Assembly: GCA_963921195.1 (NCBI GenBank)
Contig: OY992537.1
Span: 148,979,841 to 149,043,840, forward strand
Source: Pegoplata infirma
Lineage: Eukaryota > Arthropoda > Insecta > Diptera > Anthomyiidae
DNA: 64,000 bases
Direction of reading: 5' to 3'
Shown: positions 25,601 to 40,600 of the stretch, one piece after another
How positions within the stretch are numbered: position 1 is the first letter of the stretch
Layout of the letters: each line of letters starts with the position of its first letter
Translations under genes and position numbers: made by a program
Notes under the pieces: model-generated
Databases searched by the model: none
Told to the model about the DNA's origin: nothing
Seen by the model: only the letters and a program-made list of their open reading frames with translations

Positions 25601-26742
25601 ATAGCAATTTAAAAATGAGGGTCTCCAAAAAACCTTAAATAATGGGTTTCTCATAAAAATGAAAAAAAAAAACTTTGCATAAATGCATATATCTCTGTAA
25701 GTACCAGCCCGATTGTCTCACATTTGGTTCCAGAGGAAAGATAAAGTCTTAATCTTTTATTTTTTTGTTATTTTGACAAAATCGGAGCAATAGTTGCAGA
25801 GATACAGCCGTTGAAAGTAAAAGGTCTCCAGACTACGAAAAATTACAAGTTTATCATTTTTGAAAAAATAAATTTTTTTAAAAATTTAAAATCGAGCAAT
25901 CTCTTTTATTCTATTTAAACTTTATTGAAAAAGATTTAAATTCGTGCAAAGGCATTTGAAAGCGATATAATGGTAACCTTGATATAGCCATTTCAAGTTA
26001 TTACAAGTAACCCGAAAATATTTTTGATATGAATGCATAAATATCTGTTAATACTAGTCTGATAGTCTTAATTTTTTTCTGTCATGATAAAGCTAATATA
26101 CTTATGCATTCTAATTTTTATAGAGTCAAAATCGGATCATTATTTACCGAGTTATAGCAATTTAAAAATGAGGGTCTCCAAAAAACCTTAAATAATGGGT
26201 TTCTCATAAAAATGAAAAAAAAAACTTTGCATAAATGCATATATCTCTGTAAGTACCAGCCCGATTGTCTCACATTTGGTTCCAGAGGAAAGATAAAGTC
26301 TCAATCTTTTATTTTTTTGTTATTTTGACAAAATCGGAGCAATAGTTGCAGAGATACAGCCGTTGAAAGTAAAAGGTCTCCAGACTACGAAAAATTACAA
26401 GTTTATCATTTTTGAAAAAATAAATTTTTTTAAAAATTTAAAATCGAGCAATCTCTTTTATTCTATTTAAACTTTATTGAAAAAGATTTAAATTCGTGCA
26501 AAGGCATTAGAAAACGATAGAATGGTAACCTTGATATAGCCATTTCAAGTTATTACAAGTAACCCGAAAATATTTTTGATATGAATGCATAAATATCTGT
26601 TAATACTAGTCCGATAGTCTTAATTTTTTTCTGTCATGATAAAGCTAATATACTTATGCCTTCTAGTTTTTATAGAGTCAAAATCGGATCATTATTTACC
26701 GAGTTATAGCAATTTAAAAATGAGGGTCTCCAAAAAACCTTA
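22666..26742. repeat. Segmental duplication, copy 2 (offset 5511 bp)
   Basis: Second copy of the ~4.1-kb segment. Only a few differences from copy 1 are evident, for example AAATCCATATA at 24858 against AAATCGATATA at 19347, and TTGCTGTAATG against TTGCTGTCATG near 25526. The offset equals ten monomers, so the event moved a block in register with the array. Sharing of several private indels makes a single duplication far likelier than parallel change. Confidence 0.88.
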
Positions 26743-29700
26743 AATAATGGGTTTCTCATAAAAATGAAAAAAAAAACTTTGCATAAATGCATACATCTCT
26801 GTAAGTACCAGCCCGATTGTCTCACATTTGGTTCCAGAGGAAAGATAAAGTCTCAATCTTTTATTTTTTTGTTATTTTGACAAAATCGGAGCAATAGTTG
26901 CAGAGATACAGCCGTTGAAAGTAAAAGGTCTCCAGACTACGAAAAATTACAAGTTTATCATTTTTGAAAAAATAATTTTTTTTAAAAATTTAAAATCGAG
27001 CAATCTCTTTTATTCGAATTAAACTTTATTGAAAAAGATTTAAATTCGTGCAAGGGCATTTGAAATCGATATAATGGTAACCTTGATATAGCCATTTCAA
27101 GTTATTACAAGTAACCCTAAAATATTTTTGATATGAATGCATAAATATCTGTTAATACTAGTCCGATAGTCTTAATTTTTTTCTGTCATGATAAAGCTAA
27201 TATACTTATGCATTCTAATTTTTATAGAGTCAAAATCGGATCATTATTTACCGAGTTATAGCAATTTAAAAATGAGGGTCTCCAAAAAACCTTAAATAAT
27301 GGGTTTCTCATAAAAATGAAAAAAAAACTTTGCATAAATGCATATATCTCTGTAAGTACCAGCCCGATTGTCTCACGTTTGGTTCCAGAGGAAAGATAAA
27401 GTCTCAATCTTTTATTTTTTTGTTATTTTGACAAAATCGGAGCAATAGTTGCAGAGATACAGCCGTTGAAAGTAAAAGGTCTCCAGACTACGAAAAATTA
27501 CAAGTTTATCATTTTTGAAAAAATAAATTTTTTTAAAAATTTAAAATCGAGCAATCTCTTTTATTCTAATTAAACTTTATTGAAAAAGATTTAAATTCGT
27601 GCAAAGGCATTTGAAATTGATATAATGGTAAACTTGATATAGCCATTTCAAGTTATTACAAGTAACCCGAAAATATTTTTGATATGAATGCATAAATATC
27701 TGTTAATACTAGTCCGATAGTCTTAATTTTTTTCTGTCATGATAAAGCTAATATACTTATGCATTCTAGTTTTTATAGAGTCAAAATCGGATCATTATTT
27801 ACCGAGTTATAGCAATTTAAAAATGAGGGTCTCCAAAAAACCTTAAATAATGGGATTCTCATAAAAATAAAAAATAAACTTTGCATAAATGCATATATCT
27901 CTGTAAGTACCAGCCCGATTGTCTCACATTTGGTTCCAGAGGAAAGATAAAGTCTCAATCTTTTATTTTTTTGTTATTTTGACAAAATCGGAGCAATAGT
28001 TGCAGAGATACAGCCGTTGAAAGTAAAAGGTCTCCAGACTACGAAAAATTACAACTTTATCATTTTTAAAAAAATAAATTTTTTTAAAAATTTAAAATCG
28101 AGCAATCTCTTTTATTCTATTTCAACTTTATTGAAAAAGATTTAAATTCGTGCAAAGGCATTTGAAATCGAAATAATGGTAACCTTGATATAGCCATTTC
28201 AAGTTATTACAAGTAACCCGAAAATATTTTTGATATGAATGCATAAATATCTGTTAATACTACTTAGTCCGATAGTCTTAATGTTTTTCTGTCATGATAA
28301 AGCTAATATACTTATGCCTTCTAGTTTTTATTGAGTCAAAATCGGATCATTATTTACCGAGTTATAGCAATTTAAAAATGAGGGTCTCCAAAAAACCTTA
28401 AATAATGGGTTTCTCATAAAAATGAAAAAAAAACTTTGCATAAATGCATATATCTCTGTAAGTACCAGCCCGATTGTCTCACATTTGGTTCCAGAGGAAA
28501 GATAAAGTCTTAATCTTTTATTTTTTTGTTATTTTGACAAAATCGGAGCAATAGTTGCAGAGATACAGCCGTTGAAAGTAAAAGGTCTCCAGACTACGAA
28601 AAATTACAAGTTTATCATTTTTGAAAAAATACATTTTTTTAAAAATTTAAAATCGAGCAATCTCTTTTATTCTATTTAAACTTTATTGAAAAAGATTTAA
28701 ATTCGTGCAAAGGCATTTGAAAGCGATATAATGGTAACCTTGATATAGCCATTTCAAGTTATTACAAGTAACCCGAAAATATTTTTGATATGAATGCATA
28801 AATATCTGTTAATACTAGTCTGATAGTCTTAATTTTTTTCTGTCATGATAAAGCTAATATACTTATGCATTCTAATTTTTATAGAGTCAAAATCGGATCA
28901 TTATTTACCGAGTTATAGCAATTTAAAAATGAGGGTCTCCAAAAAACCTTAAATAATGGGTTTCTCATAAAAATGAAAAAAAAAACTTTGCATAAATGCA
29001 TATATCTCTGTAAGTACCAGCCCGATTGTCTCACATTTGGTTCCAGAGGAAAGATAAAGTCTCAATCTTTTATTTTTTTGTTATTTTGACAAAATCGGAG
29101 CAATAGTTGCAGAGATACAGCCGTTGAAAGTAAAAGGTCTCCAGACTTCGAAAAATTACAAGTTTATCATTTTTGAAAAAATAAATTTTTTAAAAATTTA
29201 AAATCGAGCAATCTCTTTTATTCTATTTAAACTTTATTGAAAAAGATTTAAATTCGTGCAAAGGCATTAGAAAACGATAGAATGGTAACCTTGATATAGC
29301 CATTTCAAGTTATTACAAGTAACCCGAAAATATTTTTGATATGAATGCATAAATATCTGCTAATACTAGTCCGATAGTCTTAATTTTTTTCTGTCATGAT
29401 AAAGCTAATATACTTATGCCTTCTAGTTTTTATAGAGTCAAAATCGGATCATTATTTACCGAGTTATAGCAATTTAAAAATGAGGGTCTCCAAAAAACCT
29501 TAAATAATGGGTTTCTCATAAAAATGAAAAAAAAAACTTTGCATAAATGCATATATCTCTGTAAGTACCAGCCCGATTGTCTCACATTTGGTTCCAGAGG
29601 AAAGATAAAGTCTCAATCTTTTATTTTTTTGTTATTTTGACAAAATCGGAGCAATAGTTGCAGAGATACAGCCGTTGAAAGTAAAAGGTCTCCAGACTAC

Positions 29701-29942
29701 GAAAAATTACAAGTTTATCATTTTTGAAAAAATAATTTTTTTTAAAAATTTAAAATCGAGCAATCTCTTTTATTCGAATTAAACTTTATTGGAAAAGATT
29801 TAAATTCGTGCAAAGGCATTTGAAATCGATATAATGGTAACCTTGATATAGCCATTTCAAGTTATTACAAGTAACCCGAAAATATTTTTGATATGAATGC
29901 ATAAATATCTGTTAATACTAGTCCGATAGTCTTAATTTTTTT

Positions 29943-32900
29943 CTGTCATGATAAAGCTAATATACTTATGCATTCTAATTTTTATAGAGTCAAAATCGGA
30001 TCATTATTTACCGAGTTATAGCAATTTAAAAATGAGGGTCTCCAAAAAACCTTAAATAATGGGTTTCTCATAAAAATGAAAAAAAAAAACTTTGCATAAA
30101 TGCATATATCTCTGTAAGTACCAGCCCGATTGTCTCACATTTGGTTCCAGAGGAAAGATAAAGTCTCAATCTTTTATTTTTTTGTTATTTTGACAAAATC
30201 GGAGCAATAGTTGCAGAGATACAGCCGTTGAAAGTAAAAGGTCTCCAGACTACGAAAAATTACAAGTTTATCATTTTTGAAAAAAAAATTTTTTTTAAAA
30301 ATTTAAAATCGAGCAATCTCTTTTATTCTATTTAAACTTTATTGAATAAGATTTAAATTCGTGCAAAGGCATTAGAAAACGATAGAATGGTAACCTTGAT
30401 ATAGCCATTTCAAGTTATTACAAGTAACCCGAAAATATTTTTGATATGAATGCATAAATATCTGTTAATACTAGTCTGATAGTCTTAAATTTTTTCTGTC
30501 ATGATAAAGCTAATATACTTATGCATTCTAGTTTTTATAGAGTCAAAATCGCATCATTATTTACCGAGTTATAGCAATTTAAAAATGAGGGTCTCCAAAA
30601 AACCTTAAATAATGGGTTTCTCATAAAAATGAAAAAAAAACTTTGCATAAATGCATATATCTCTGTAAGTACCAGCCCGATTGTCTCACATTTGGTTCCA
30701 GAGGAAAGATAAAGTCTCAATCTTTTATTTTTTTGTTATTTTGACAAAATCGGAGCAATAGTTGCAGAGATACAGCCATTGAAAGTAAATGGTCTCCAGA
30801 CTACGAAAAATTACAAGTTTATCATTTTTGAAAAAATTAATTTTTTTAAAAATTTAAAATCGAGCAATCTCTTTTATTCTAATTAAACTTTATTGAAAAA
30901 GATTTAAATTCGTGCAAAGGCATTTGAAATTGATATAATGGTAACCTTGATATAGCCATTTCAAGTTATTACAAGTAACCCGAAAATATTTTTGATATGA
31001 ATGCATAAATATCTGTTAATACTAGTCCGATAGTCTTAATTTTTTTCTGTCATGATAAAGCTAATATACTTATGCATTCTAGTTTTTATAGAGTCAAAAT
31101 CGGATCATTATTTACCGAGTTATAGCAATTTAAAAATGAGGGTCTCCAAGAAACCTTAAATAATGGGTTTCTCATAAAAATGAAAAAAAAACTTTGAATA
31201 AATGCATATATCTCTGTAAGTACCAGCCCGATTGCCTCACATTTGGTTCCAGAGGAAAGATAAAGTCTCAATATTTTATTTTTTTTGTTATTTTGACAAA
31301 ATCGGAGCAATAGTTGCAGAGATACAGCCGTTGAAAGTAAAAGGTCTCCAGACTACGAAAAATTACAAGTTTATCATTTTTGAAAAAATAAATTTTTTTA
31401 AAAATTTAAAATCGAGCAATCTCTTTTATTCTAATTAAACTTTATTGAAAAAGATTTAAATTCGTGCAAAGGCATTTGAAATCGATATAATGGTAACCTT
31501 GATATAGCCATTTCAAGTTATTACAAGTAACCCGAAAATATTTTTGATATGAATGCATAAATATCTGTTAATACTAGTCCGATAGTCTTAATTTTTTTCT
31601 GTCATGATAAAGCTAATATACTTATGCATTCTAGTTTTTATAGAGTCAAAATCGGATCATTATTTACCGAGTTATAGCAATTTAAAAATGAGGGTCTCCA
31701 AGAAACCTTAAATAATGGGTTTCTCATAAAAATAAAAAAAAAAACTTTGCATAAATGCATATATCTCTGTAAGTACCAGCCCGATTGCCTCACATTTGGT
31801 TCCAGAGGAAAGATAAAGTCTCAATCATTTATTTTTTTGTTATTTTGACAAAATCGGAGCAATAGTTGCAGAGATACAGCCGTTGAAAGTAAAAGGTCTC
31901 CAGACTACGAAAAATTACAAGTTTATGATTTTTGAAAAAAAAAATTTTTTCAAAAATTTAAAATCGAGCAATCTCTTTTATTCTATTTAAACTTTATTGA
32001 AAAAGATTTAAATTCGTGCAAAGGCATTAGAAAACGATAGAATGGTAACCTTGATATAGCCATTTCAAGTTATTACAAGTAACCCGAAAATATTTTTGAT
32101 ATGAATGCATAAATATCTGTTAATACTAGTCCGATAGTCTTAATTTTTTTCTGTCATGATAAAGCTAATATTCTTATGCCTTCTAGTTTTTATAGAGTCA
32201 AAATCGGATCATTATTTACCGAGTTATAGCAATTTAAAAATGAGGGTCTCCAAAAAACCTTAAATAATGGGTTTCTCATAAAAATGAAAAATAAACTTTG
32301 CATAAATGCATATATCTCTGTAAGTACCAGCCCGATTGTCTCACATTTGGTTCCAGAGGAAAGATAAAGTCTCAATCTTTTATTTTTTTGTTATTTTGAC
32401 AAAATCGGAGCAATAGTTGCAGAGATACAGCCGTTGAAAGTAAAAGGTCTCCAGACTACGAAAAATTACAACTTTATCATTTTTGAAAAAAATAAATTTT
32501 TTTAAAAATTTAAAATCGAGCAATCTCTTTTATTCTATTTAAACTTTATTGAAAAAGATTTAAATTCGTGCAAAGGCATTTGAAATCGAAATAATGGTAA
32601 CCTTGATATAGCCATTTCAAGTTATTACAAGTAACCCGAAAATATTTTTGATATGAATGCATAAATATCTGTTAATGCTAGTCCGATAGTCTTAATTTTT
32701 TGCTGTCATGATAAAGCTAATATACTTATGCATTCTAGTTTTTATAGAGTCAAAATCGGATCATTATTTAACGAGTTATAGCAATTTAAAAATGAGGGTC
32801 TCCAAAAAACCTTAAATAATGGGTTTCTCATAAAAATGAAAAAAAAAACTTTGCATAAATGCATATATCTCTGTAAGTACCAGCCCGATTGTCTCACATT

Positions 32901-34357
32901 TGGTTCCAGAGGAATGATAAAGTCTTAATCTTTTATTTTTTTGTTATTTTGACAAAATCGGAGCAATAGTTGCAGAGATACAGCCGTTGAAAGTAAAAGG
33001 TCTCCAGACTACGAGAAATTACAAGTTTATCATTTTTGAAAAAATAAATTTTTTTAAAAATTTAAAATCGAGCAATCTCTTTTATTCTATTTAAACTTTA
33101 TTGAAAAAGATTTAAATTCGTGCAAAGGCATTTGAAAGCGATATAATGGTAACCTTGATATAGCCATTTCAAGTTATTACAAGTAACCCGAAAATATTTT
33201 TGATATGAATGCATAAATATCTGTTAATACTAGTCTGATAGTCTTAATTTTTTTCTGTCATGATAAAGCTAATATACTTATGCATTCTAATTTTTATAGA
33301 GTCAAAATCGGATCATTATTTACCGAGTTATAGCAATTTAAAAATGAGGGTCTCCAAAAAACCTTAAATAATAGGTTTCTCATAAAAATGAAAAAAAAAA
33401 CTTTGCATAAATGCATATATCTCTGTAAGTACCAGCCCGATTGTCTCACATTTGGTTCCAGAGGAAAGATAAAGTCTCAATCTTTTATTTTTTTGTTATT
33501 TTGACAAAATCGGAGCAATAGTTGCAGAGATACAGCCGTTGAAAGTAAAAGGTCTCCAGACTACGAAAAATTACAAGTTTATCATTTTTGAAAAAATAAA
33601 TTTTTTTAAAAATTTAAAATCGAGCAATCTCTTTTATTCTATTTAAACTTTATTGAAAAAGATTTAAATTCGTGCAAAGGCATTAGAAAACGATAGAATG
33701 GTAACCTTGATATAGCCATTTCAAGTTATTACAAGTAACCCGAAAATATTTTTGATATGAATGCATAAATATCTGTTAATACTAGTCCGATAGTCTTAAA
33801 TTTTTTCTGTCATGATAAAGCTAATATACTTATGCCTTCTAGTTTTTATAGAGTCAAAATCGGATCATTATTTACCGAGTTATAGCAATTTAAAAATGAG
33901 GGTCTCCAAAAAACCTTAAATAATGGGTTTCTCATAAAAATGAAAAAAAAACTTTGCATAAATGCATATATCTCTGTAAGTACCAGCCCGATTGTCTCAC
34001 ATTTGGTTCCAGAGGAAAGATAAAGTCTCAATCTTTTATTTTTTTGTTATTTTGACAAAATCGGAGCAATAGTTGCAGAGATACAGCCGTTGAAAGTAAA
34101 AGGTCTCCAGACTACGAAAAATTACAAGTTTATCATTTTTGAAAAAATAATTTTTTTTAAAAATTTAAAATCGAGCAATCTCTTTTATTCGAATTAAACT
34201 TTATTGAAAAAGATTTAAATTCGTGCAAAGGCATTTGAAATCGATATAATGGTAACCTTGATATAGCCATTTCAAGTTATTACAAGTAACCCGAAAATAT
34301 TTTTGATATGAATGCATAAATATCTGTTAATACTAGTCCGATAGTCTTAATTTTTTT
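29943..34357. repeat. Complete 8-monomer higher-order repeat (A-H)
   Basis: Eight consecutive monomers carry the subtype diagnostics in order: A at ~29943, B at ~30497 (CGCATC), C at ~31048 (TTGAATAAATG), D at ~31598, E at ~32152 (TTCTTATGCCTTCTAG), F at ~32702 (TTGCTGTC, AGTCTTAATC, GAAAGCGATA), G at ~33253, H at ~33807 (TTCGAATTAAAC). The next A begins at 34358, so the unit length is 4415 bp. After that A, the array skips to a C-type monomer. Confidence 0.85.
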
Positions 34358-37300
34358 CTGTCATGATAAAGCTAATATACTTATGCATTCTAATTTTTAT
34401 AGAGTCAAAATCGGATCATTATTTACCGAGTTATAGCAATTTAAAAATGAGGATCTCCAAAAAACCTTAAATAATGGGTTTCTCATAAAAATGAAAAAAA
34501 AACTTTGCATAAATGCATATATCTCTGTAAGTACCAGCCCGATTGTCTCACATTTGGTTCCAGAGGAAAGATAAAGTCTCAATCTTTTATTTTTTTGTTA
34601 TTTTGACAAAATCGGAGCAATAGTTGCAGAGATACAGCCGTTGAAAGTAAAAGGTCTCCAGACTACGAAAAATTACAAGTTTATCATTTTTGAAAAAAAA
34701 AAAATTTTAAAAATTTAAAATCGAGCAATCTCTTTTATTCTATTTAAACTTTATTGAAAAAGATTTAAATTCGTGCAAAGGCATTAGGAAACGATAGAAT
34801 GGTAACCTTGATATAGCCATTTCAAGTTATTACAAGTAACCCGAAAATATTTTTGATATGAATGCATAAATATCTGTTAATACTAGTCTGATAGTCTTAA
34901 ATTTTTTCTGTCATGATAAAGCTAATATACTTATGCATTCTAGTTTTTATAGAGTCAAAATCGGATCATTATTTACCGAGTTATAGCAATTTAAAAATGA
35001 GGGTCTCCAAGAAACCTTAAATAATGGGTTTCTCATAAAAATGAAAAAAAAACTTTGAATAAATGCATATATCTCTGTAAGTACCAGCCCGATTGCCTCA
35101 CATTTGGTTCCAGAGGAAAGATAAAGTCTCAATATTTTATTTTTTTGTTATTTTGACAAAATCGGAGCAATAGTTGCAGAGATACAGCCGTTGAAAGTAA
35201 AAGGTCTCCAGACTACGAAAAATTACAAGTTTATCATTTTTGAAAAAATAAATTTTTTTAAAAATTTAAAATCGAGCAATTTCTTTTATTCTAATTAAAC
35301 TTTATTGAAAAAGATTTAAATTCGTGCAAAGGCATTTGAAATCGATATAATGGTAACCTTGATATAGCCATTTCAAGTTATTACAAGTAACCCGAAAATA
35401 TTTTTGATATGAATGCATAAATATCTGTTAATACTAGCCCGATAGTCTTAATTTTTTTCTGTCATGATAAAGCTAATATACTTATGCATTCTAGTTTTTA
35501 TAGAGTCAAAATCGGATCATTATTTACCGAGTTATAGCAATTTAAAAATGAGGGTCTCCAAGAAACCTTAAATAATGGGTTTCTCATAAAAATAAAAAAA
35601 AAACTTTGCATAAATGCATATATCTCTGTAAGTACCAGCCCGATTGCCTCACATTTGGTTCCAGAGGAAAGATAAAGTCTCAATCTTTTATTTTTTTGTT
35701 ATTTTGACAAAATCGGAGCAATAGTTGCAGAGATACAGCCGTTGAAAGTAAAAGGTCTCCAGACTACGAAAAATTACAAGTTTATCATTTTTGAAAAAAA
35801 AAAATTTTTTTAAAAATTTAAAATCGAGCAATCTCTTTTATTCTATTTAAACTTTATTGAAAAAGATTTAAATTCGTGCAAAGGCATTAGAAAACGATAG
35901 AATGGTAACCTTGATATAGCCATTTCAAGTTATTACAAGTAACCCGAAAATATTTTTGATATGAATGCATAAATATCTGTTAAAACTAGTCTGATAGTCT
36001 TAAATTTTTTCTGTCATGATAAAGCTAATATACTTATGCATTCTAGTTTTTATAGAGTCAAAATCGCATCATTATTTACCGAGTTATAGCAATTTAAAAA
36101 TGAGGGTCTCCAAAAAACCTTAAATAATGGGTTTCTCATAAAAATGAAAAAAAAAAAACTTTGCATAAATGCATATATCTCTGTAAGTACCAGCCCGATT
36201 GTCTCACATTTGGTTCCAGAGGAAAGATAAAGTCTCAATCTTTTATTTTTTTGTTATTTTGACAAAATCGGAGCAATAGTTGCAGAGATACAGCCGTTGA
36301 AAGTAAAAGGTCTCCAGACTACGAAAAATTACAAGTTTATCATTTTTGAAAAAATAAATTTTTTTAAAAATTAAAAATCGAGCAATCTCTTTTATTCTAA
36401 TTAAACTTTATTGAAAAAGATTTAAATTCGTGCAAAGGCATTTGAAATTGATATAATGGTAACCTTGATATAGCCATTTCAAGTTATTACAAGTAACCCG
36501 AAAATATTTTTGATATGAATGCATAAATATCTGTTAACACTAGTCCGATAGTCTTAATTTTTTTCTGTCATGATAAAGCTAATATACTTATGCATTCTAG
36601 TTTTTATAGAGTCAAAATCGGATCATTATTTACCGAGTTATAGCAATTTAAAAATGAGGGTCTCCAAGAAACCTTAAATAATGGGTTTCTCATAAAAATG
36701 AAAAAAAAAAACTTTGAATAAATGCATATATCTCTGTAAGTACCAGCCCGATTGCCTCACATTTGGTTCCAGAGGAAAGATAAAGTCTCAATATTTTATT
36801 TTTTTGTTATTTTGACAAAATCGGAGCAATAGTTGCAGAGATACAGCCGTTGAAAGTAAAAGGTCTCCAGACTACGAAAAATTACAAGTTTATCATTTTT
36901 GAAAAAATAAATTTTTTTAAAAATTTAAAATCGAGCAATCTCTTTTATTCTAATTAAACTTTATTGAAAAAGATTTAAATTCGTGCGAAGGCATTTGAAA
37001 TCGATATAATGGTAACCTTGATATAGCCATTTCAAGTTATTACAAGTAACCCGAAAATATTTTTGATATGAATGCATAAATATCTGTTAATACTAGTCCG
37101 ATAGTCTTAATTTTTTGCTGTCATGATAAAGCTAATATACTTATGCATTCTAGTTTTTATAGAGTCAAAATCGGATCATTATTTACCGAGTTATAGCAAT
37201 TTAAAAATGAGGGTCTCCAAAAAACCTTAAATAATGGGTTTCTCATAAAAATGAAAAAAAAACTTTGCATAAATGCATATATCTCTGTAAGTACCAGCCC

Positions 37301-37668
37301 GATTGTCTCACATTTGGTTCCAGAGGAAAGATAAAGTCTTAATCTTTTATTTTTTTGTTATTTTGACAAAATCGGAGCAATAGTTGCAGAGATACAGCCG
37401 TTGAAAGTAAAAGGTCTCCAGACTACGAAAAATTACAAGTTTATCATTTTTGAAAAAATAAATTTTTTTAAAAATTTAAAATCGAGCAATCTCTTTTATT
37501 CGAATTAAACTTTATTGAAAAAGATTTAAATTCGTGCAAAGGCATTTGAAATCGATATAATGGTAACCTTGATATAGCCATTTCAAGTTATTACAAGTAA
37601 CCCGAAAATATTTTTGATATGAATGCATAAATATCTGTTAATACTAGTCCGATAGTCTTAATTTTTTT

Positions 37669-40600
37669 CTGTCATGATAAAGCTAATATACTTATGCATT
37701 CTAATTTTTATAGAGTCAAAATCGGATCATTATTTACCGAGTTATAGCAATTTAAAAATGAGGGTCTCCAAAAAACCTTAAATAATGGGTTTCTCATAAA
37801 AATGAAAAAAAAAACTTTGCATAAATGCATATATCTCTGTAAGTACCAGCCCGATTGTCTCACATTTGGTTCCAGAGGAAAGATAAAGTCTCAATCTTTT
37901 ATTTTTTTGTTATTTTGACAAAATCGGAGCAATAGTTGCAGAGATACAGCCGTTGAAAGTAAAAGGTCTCCAGACTACGAAAAATTACAAGTTTATCATT
38001 TTTGAAAAAAAAAAAATTTTAAAAATTTAAAATCGAGCAATCTCTTTTATTCTATTTAAACTTTATTGAAAAAGATTTAAATTCGTGCAAAGGCATTAGA
38101 AAACGATAGAATGGTAACCTTGATATAGCCATTTCAAGTTATTACAAGTAACCCGAAAATATTTTTGATATGAATGCATAAATATCTGTTAATACTAGTC
38201 TGATAGTCTTAAATTTTTTCTGTCATGATAAAGCTAATATACTTATGCATTCTAGTTTTTATAGAGTCAAAATCGCATCCTTATTTACCGAGTTATAGCA
38301 ATTTAAAAATGAGGGTCTCCAAAAAACCTTAAATAATGGGTTTCTCATAAAAATGAAAAAAAAACTTTGCATAAATGCATATATCTCTGTAAGTACCAGC
38401 CCGATTGTCTCACATTTGGTTCCAGAGGAAAGATAAAGTCTCAATCTTTTATTTTTTTGTTATTTTGACAAAATCGGAGCAATAGTTGCAGAGATACAGC
38501 CGTTGAAAGTAAAAGGTCTCCAGACTACGAAAAATTACAAGTTTATCATTTTTGAAAAAATAAATTTTTTTAAAAATTTAAAATCGAGCAATCTCTTTTA
38601 TTCGAATTAAACTTTATTGAAAAAGATTTAAATTCGTGCAAAGGCATTTGAAATTGATATAATGGTAACCTTGATATAGCCATTTAAAGTTATTACAAGT
38701 AACCCGAAAATATTTTTGATATGAATGCATAAATATCTGTTAATACTAGTCCGATAGTCTTAATTTTTTTTCTGTCATGATAAAGCTAATATACTTATGC
38801 ATTCTAGTTTTTATAGAGTCAAAATCGGATCATTATTTACCGAGTTATAGCAATTTAAAAATGAGGGTCTCCAAGAAACCTTAAATAATGGGTTTCTCAT
38901 AAAAATGAAAAAAAAAACTTTGAATAAATGCATATATCTCTGTAAGTACCAGCCCGATTGCCTCACATTTGGTTCCAGAGGAAAGATAAAGTCTCAATAT
39001 TTTATTTTTTTGTTATTTTGACAAAATCGGAGCAATAGTTGCAGAGATACAGCCGTTGAAAGTAAAAGGTCTCCAGACTACGAAAAATTACAAGTTTATC
39101 ATTTTTGAAAAAATAAATTTTTTTAAAAATTTAAAATCGAGCAATCTCTTTTATTCTAATTAAACTTTATTGAAAAAGATTTAAATTCGTGCAAAGGCAT
39201 TTGAAATCGATATAATGGTAACCTTGATATAGCCATTTCAAGTTATTACAAGTAACCCGAAAATATTTTTGATATGAATGCATAAATATCTGTTAATACT
39301 AGTCCGATAGTCTTAATTTTTTTCTGTCATGATAAAGCTAATATACTTATGCATTCTAGTTTTATAGAGTCAAAATCGGATCATTATTTACCGAGTTATA
39401 GCAATTTAAAAATGAGGGTCTCCAAGAAACCTTAAATAATGGGTTTCTCACAAAAATAAAAAAAAAACTTTGCATAAATGCATATATCTCTGTAAGTACC
39501 AGCCCGATTGCCTCACATTTGGTTCCAGAGGAAAGATAAAGTCTCAATCTTTTATTTTTTTGTTATTTTGACAAAATCGGAGCAATAGTTGCAGAGATAC
39601 AGCCGTTGAAAGTAAAAGGTCTCCAGACTACGAAAAATTACAAGTTTATCATTTTTGAAAAAAAAATTTTTTTTTTAAAATTTAAAATCGAGCAATCTCT
39701 TTTATTCTATTTAAACTTTATTGAAAAAAATTTAAATTCGTGCAAAGGCATTTGAAATCGAAATAATGGTAACCTTGATATAGCCATTTCAAGTTATTAC
39801 AAGTAACCCGAAAATATTTTTGATATGAATGCATAAATATCTGTTAATACTAGTCCGATAGTCTTATTTTGTTTCTGTCATGATAAAGCTAATATTCTTA
39901 TGCCTTCTAGTTTTTATAGAGTCAAAATCGGATCATTATTTACCGAGTTATAGCAATTTAAAAATGAGGGTCTCCAAAAAACCTTAAATAATGGGTTTCT
40001 CATAAAAATGAAAAATAAACTTTGCATAAATGCATATATCTCTGTAAGTACCAGCCCGATTGTCTCACATTTGGTTCCAGAGGAAAGATAAAGTCTCAAT
40101 CTTTTATTTTTTTGTTATTTTGACAAAATCGGAGCAATAGTTGCAGAGATACAGCCGTTGAAAGTAAAAGGTCTCCAGACTACGAAAAATTACAAGTTTA
40201 TCATTTTTGAAAAAATAAATTTTTTTAAAAATTTAAAATCGAGCAATCTCTTTTATTCTATTTAAACTTTATTGAAAAAGATTTAAATTCGTGCAAAGGC
40301 ATTTGAAATCGAAATAATGGTAACCTTGATATAGCCATTTCAAGTTATTACAAGTAACCCGAAAATATTTTTGATATGAATGCATAAATATCTGTTAATA
40401 CTAGTCCGATAGTCTTAATTTTTTGCTGTCATGATAAAGCTAATATACGTATGCATTCTAGTTTTTATAGAGTCAAAATCGGATCATTATTTACCGAGTT
40501 ATAGCAATTTAAAAATGAGGGTCTCCAAAAAACCTTAAATAATGGGTTTCTCATAAAAATGAAAAAAAAACTTTGCATAAATGCATATATCTCTGTAAGT

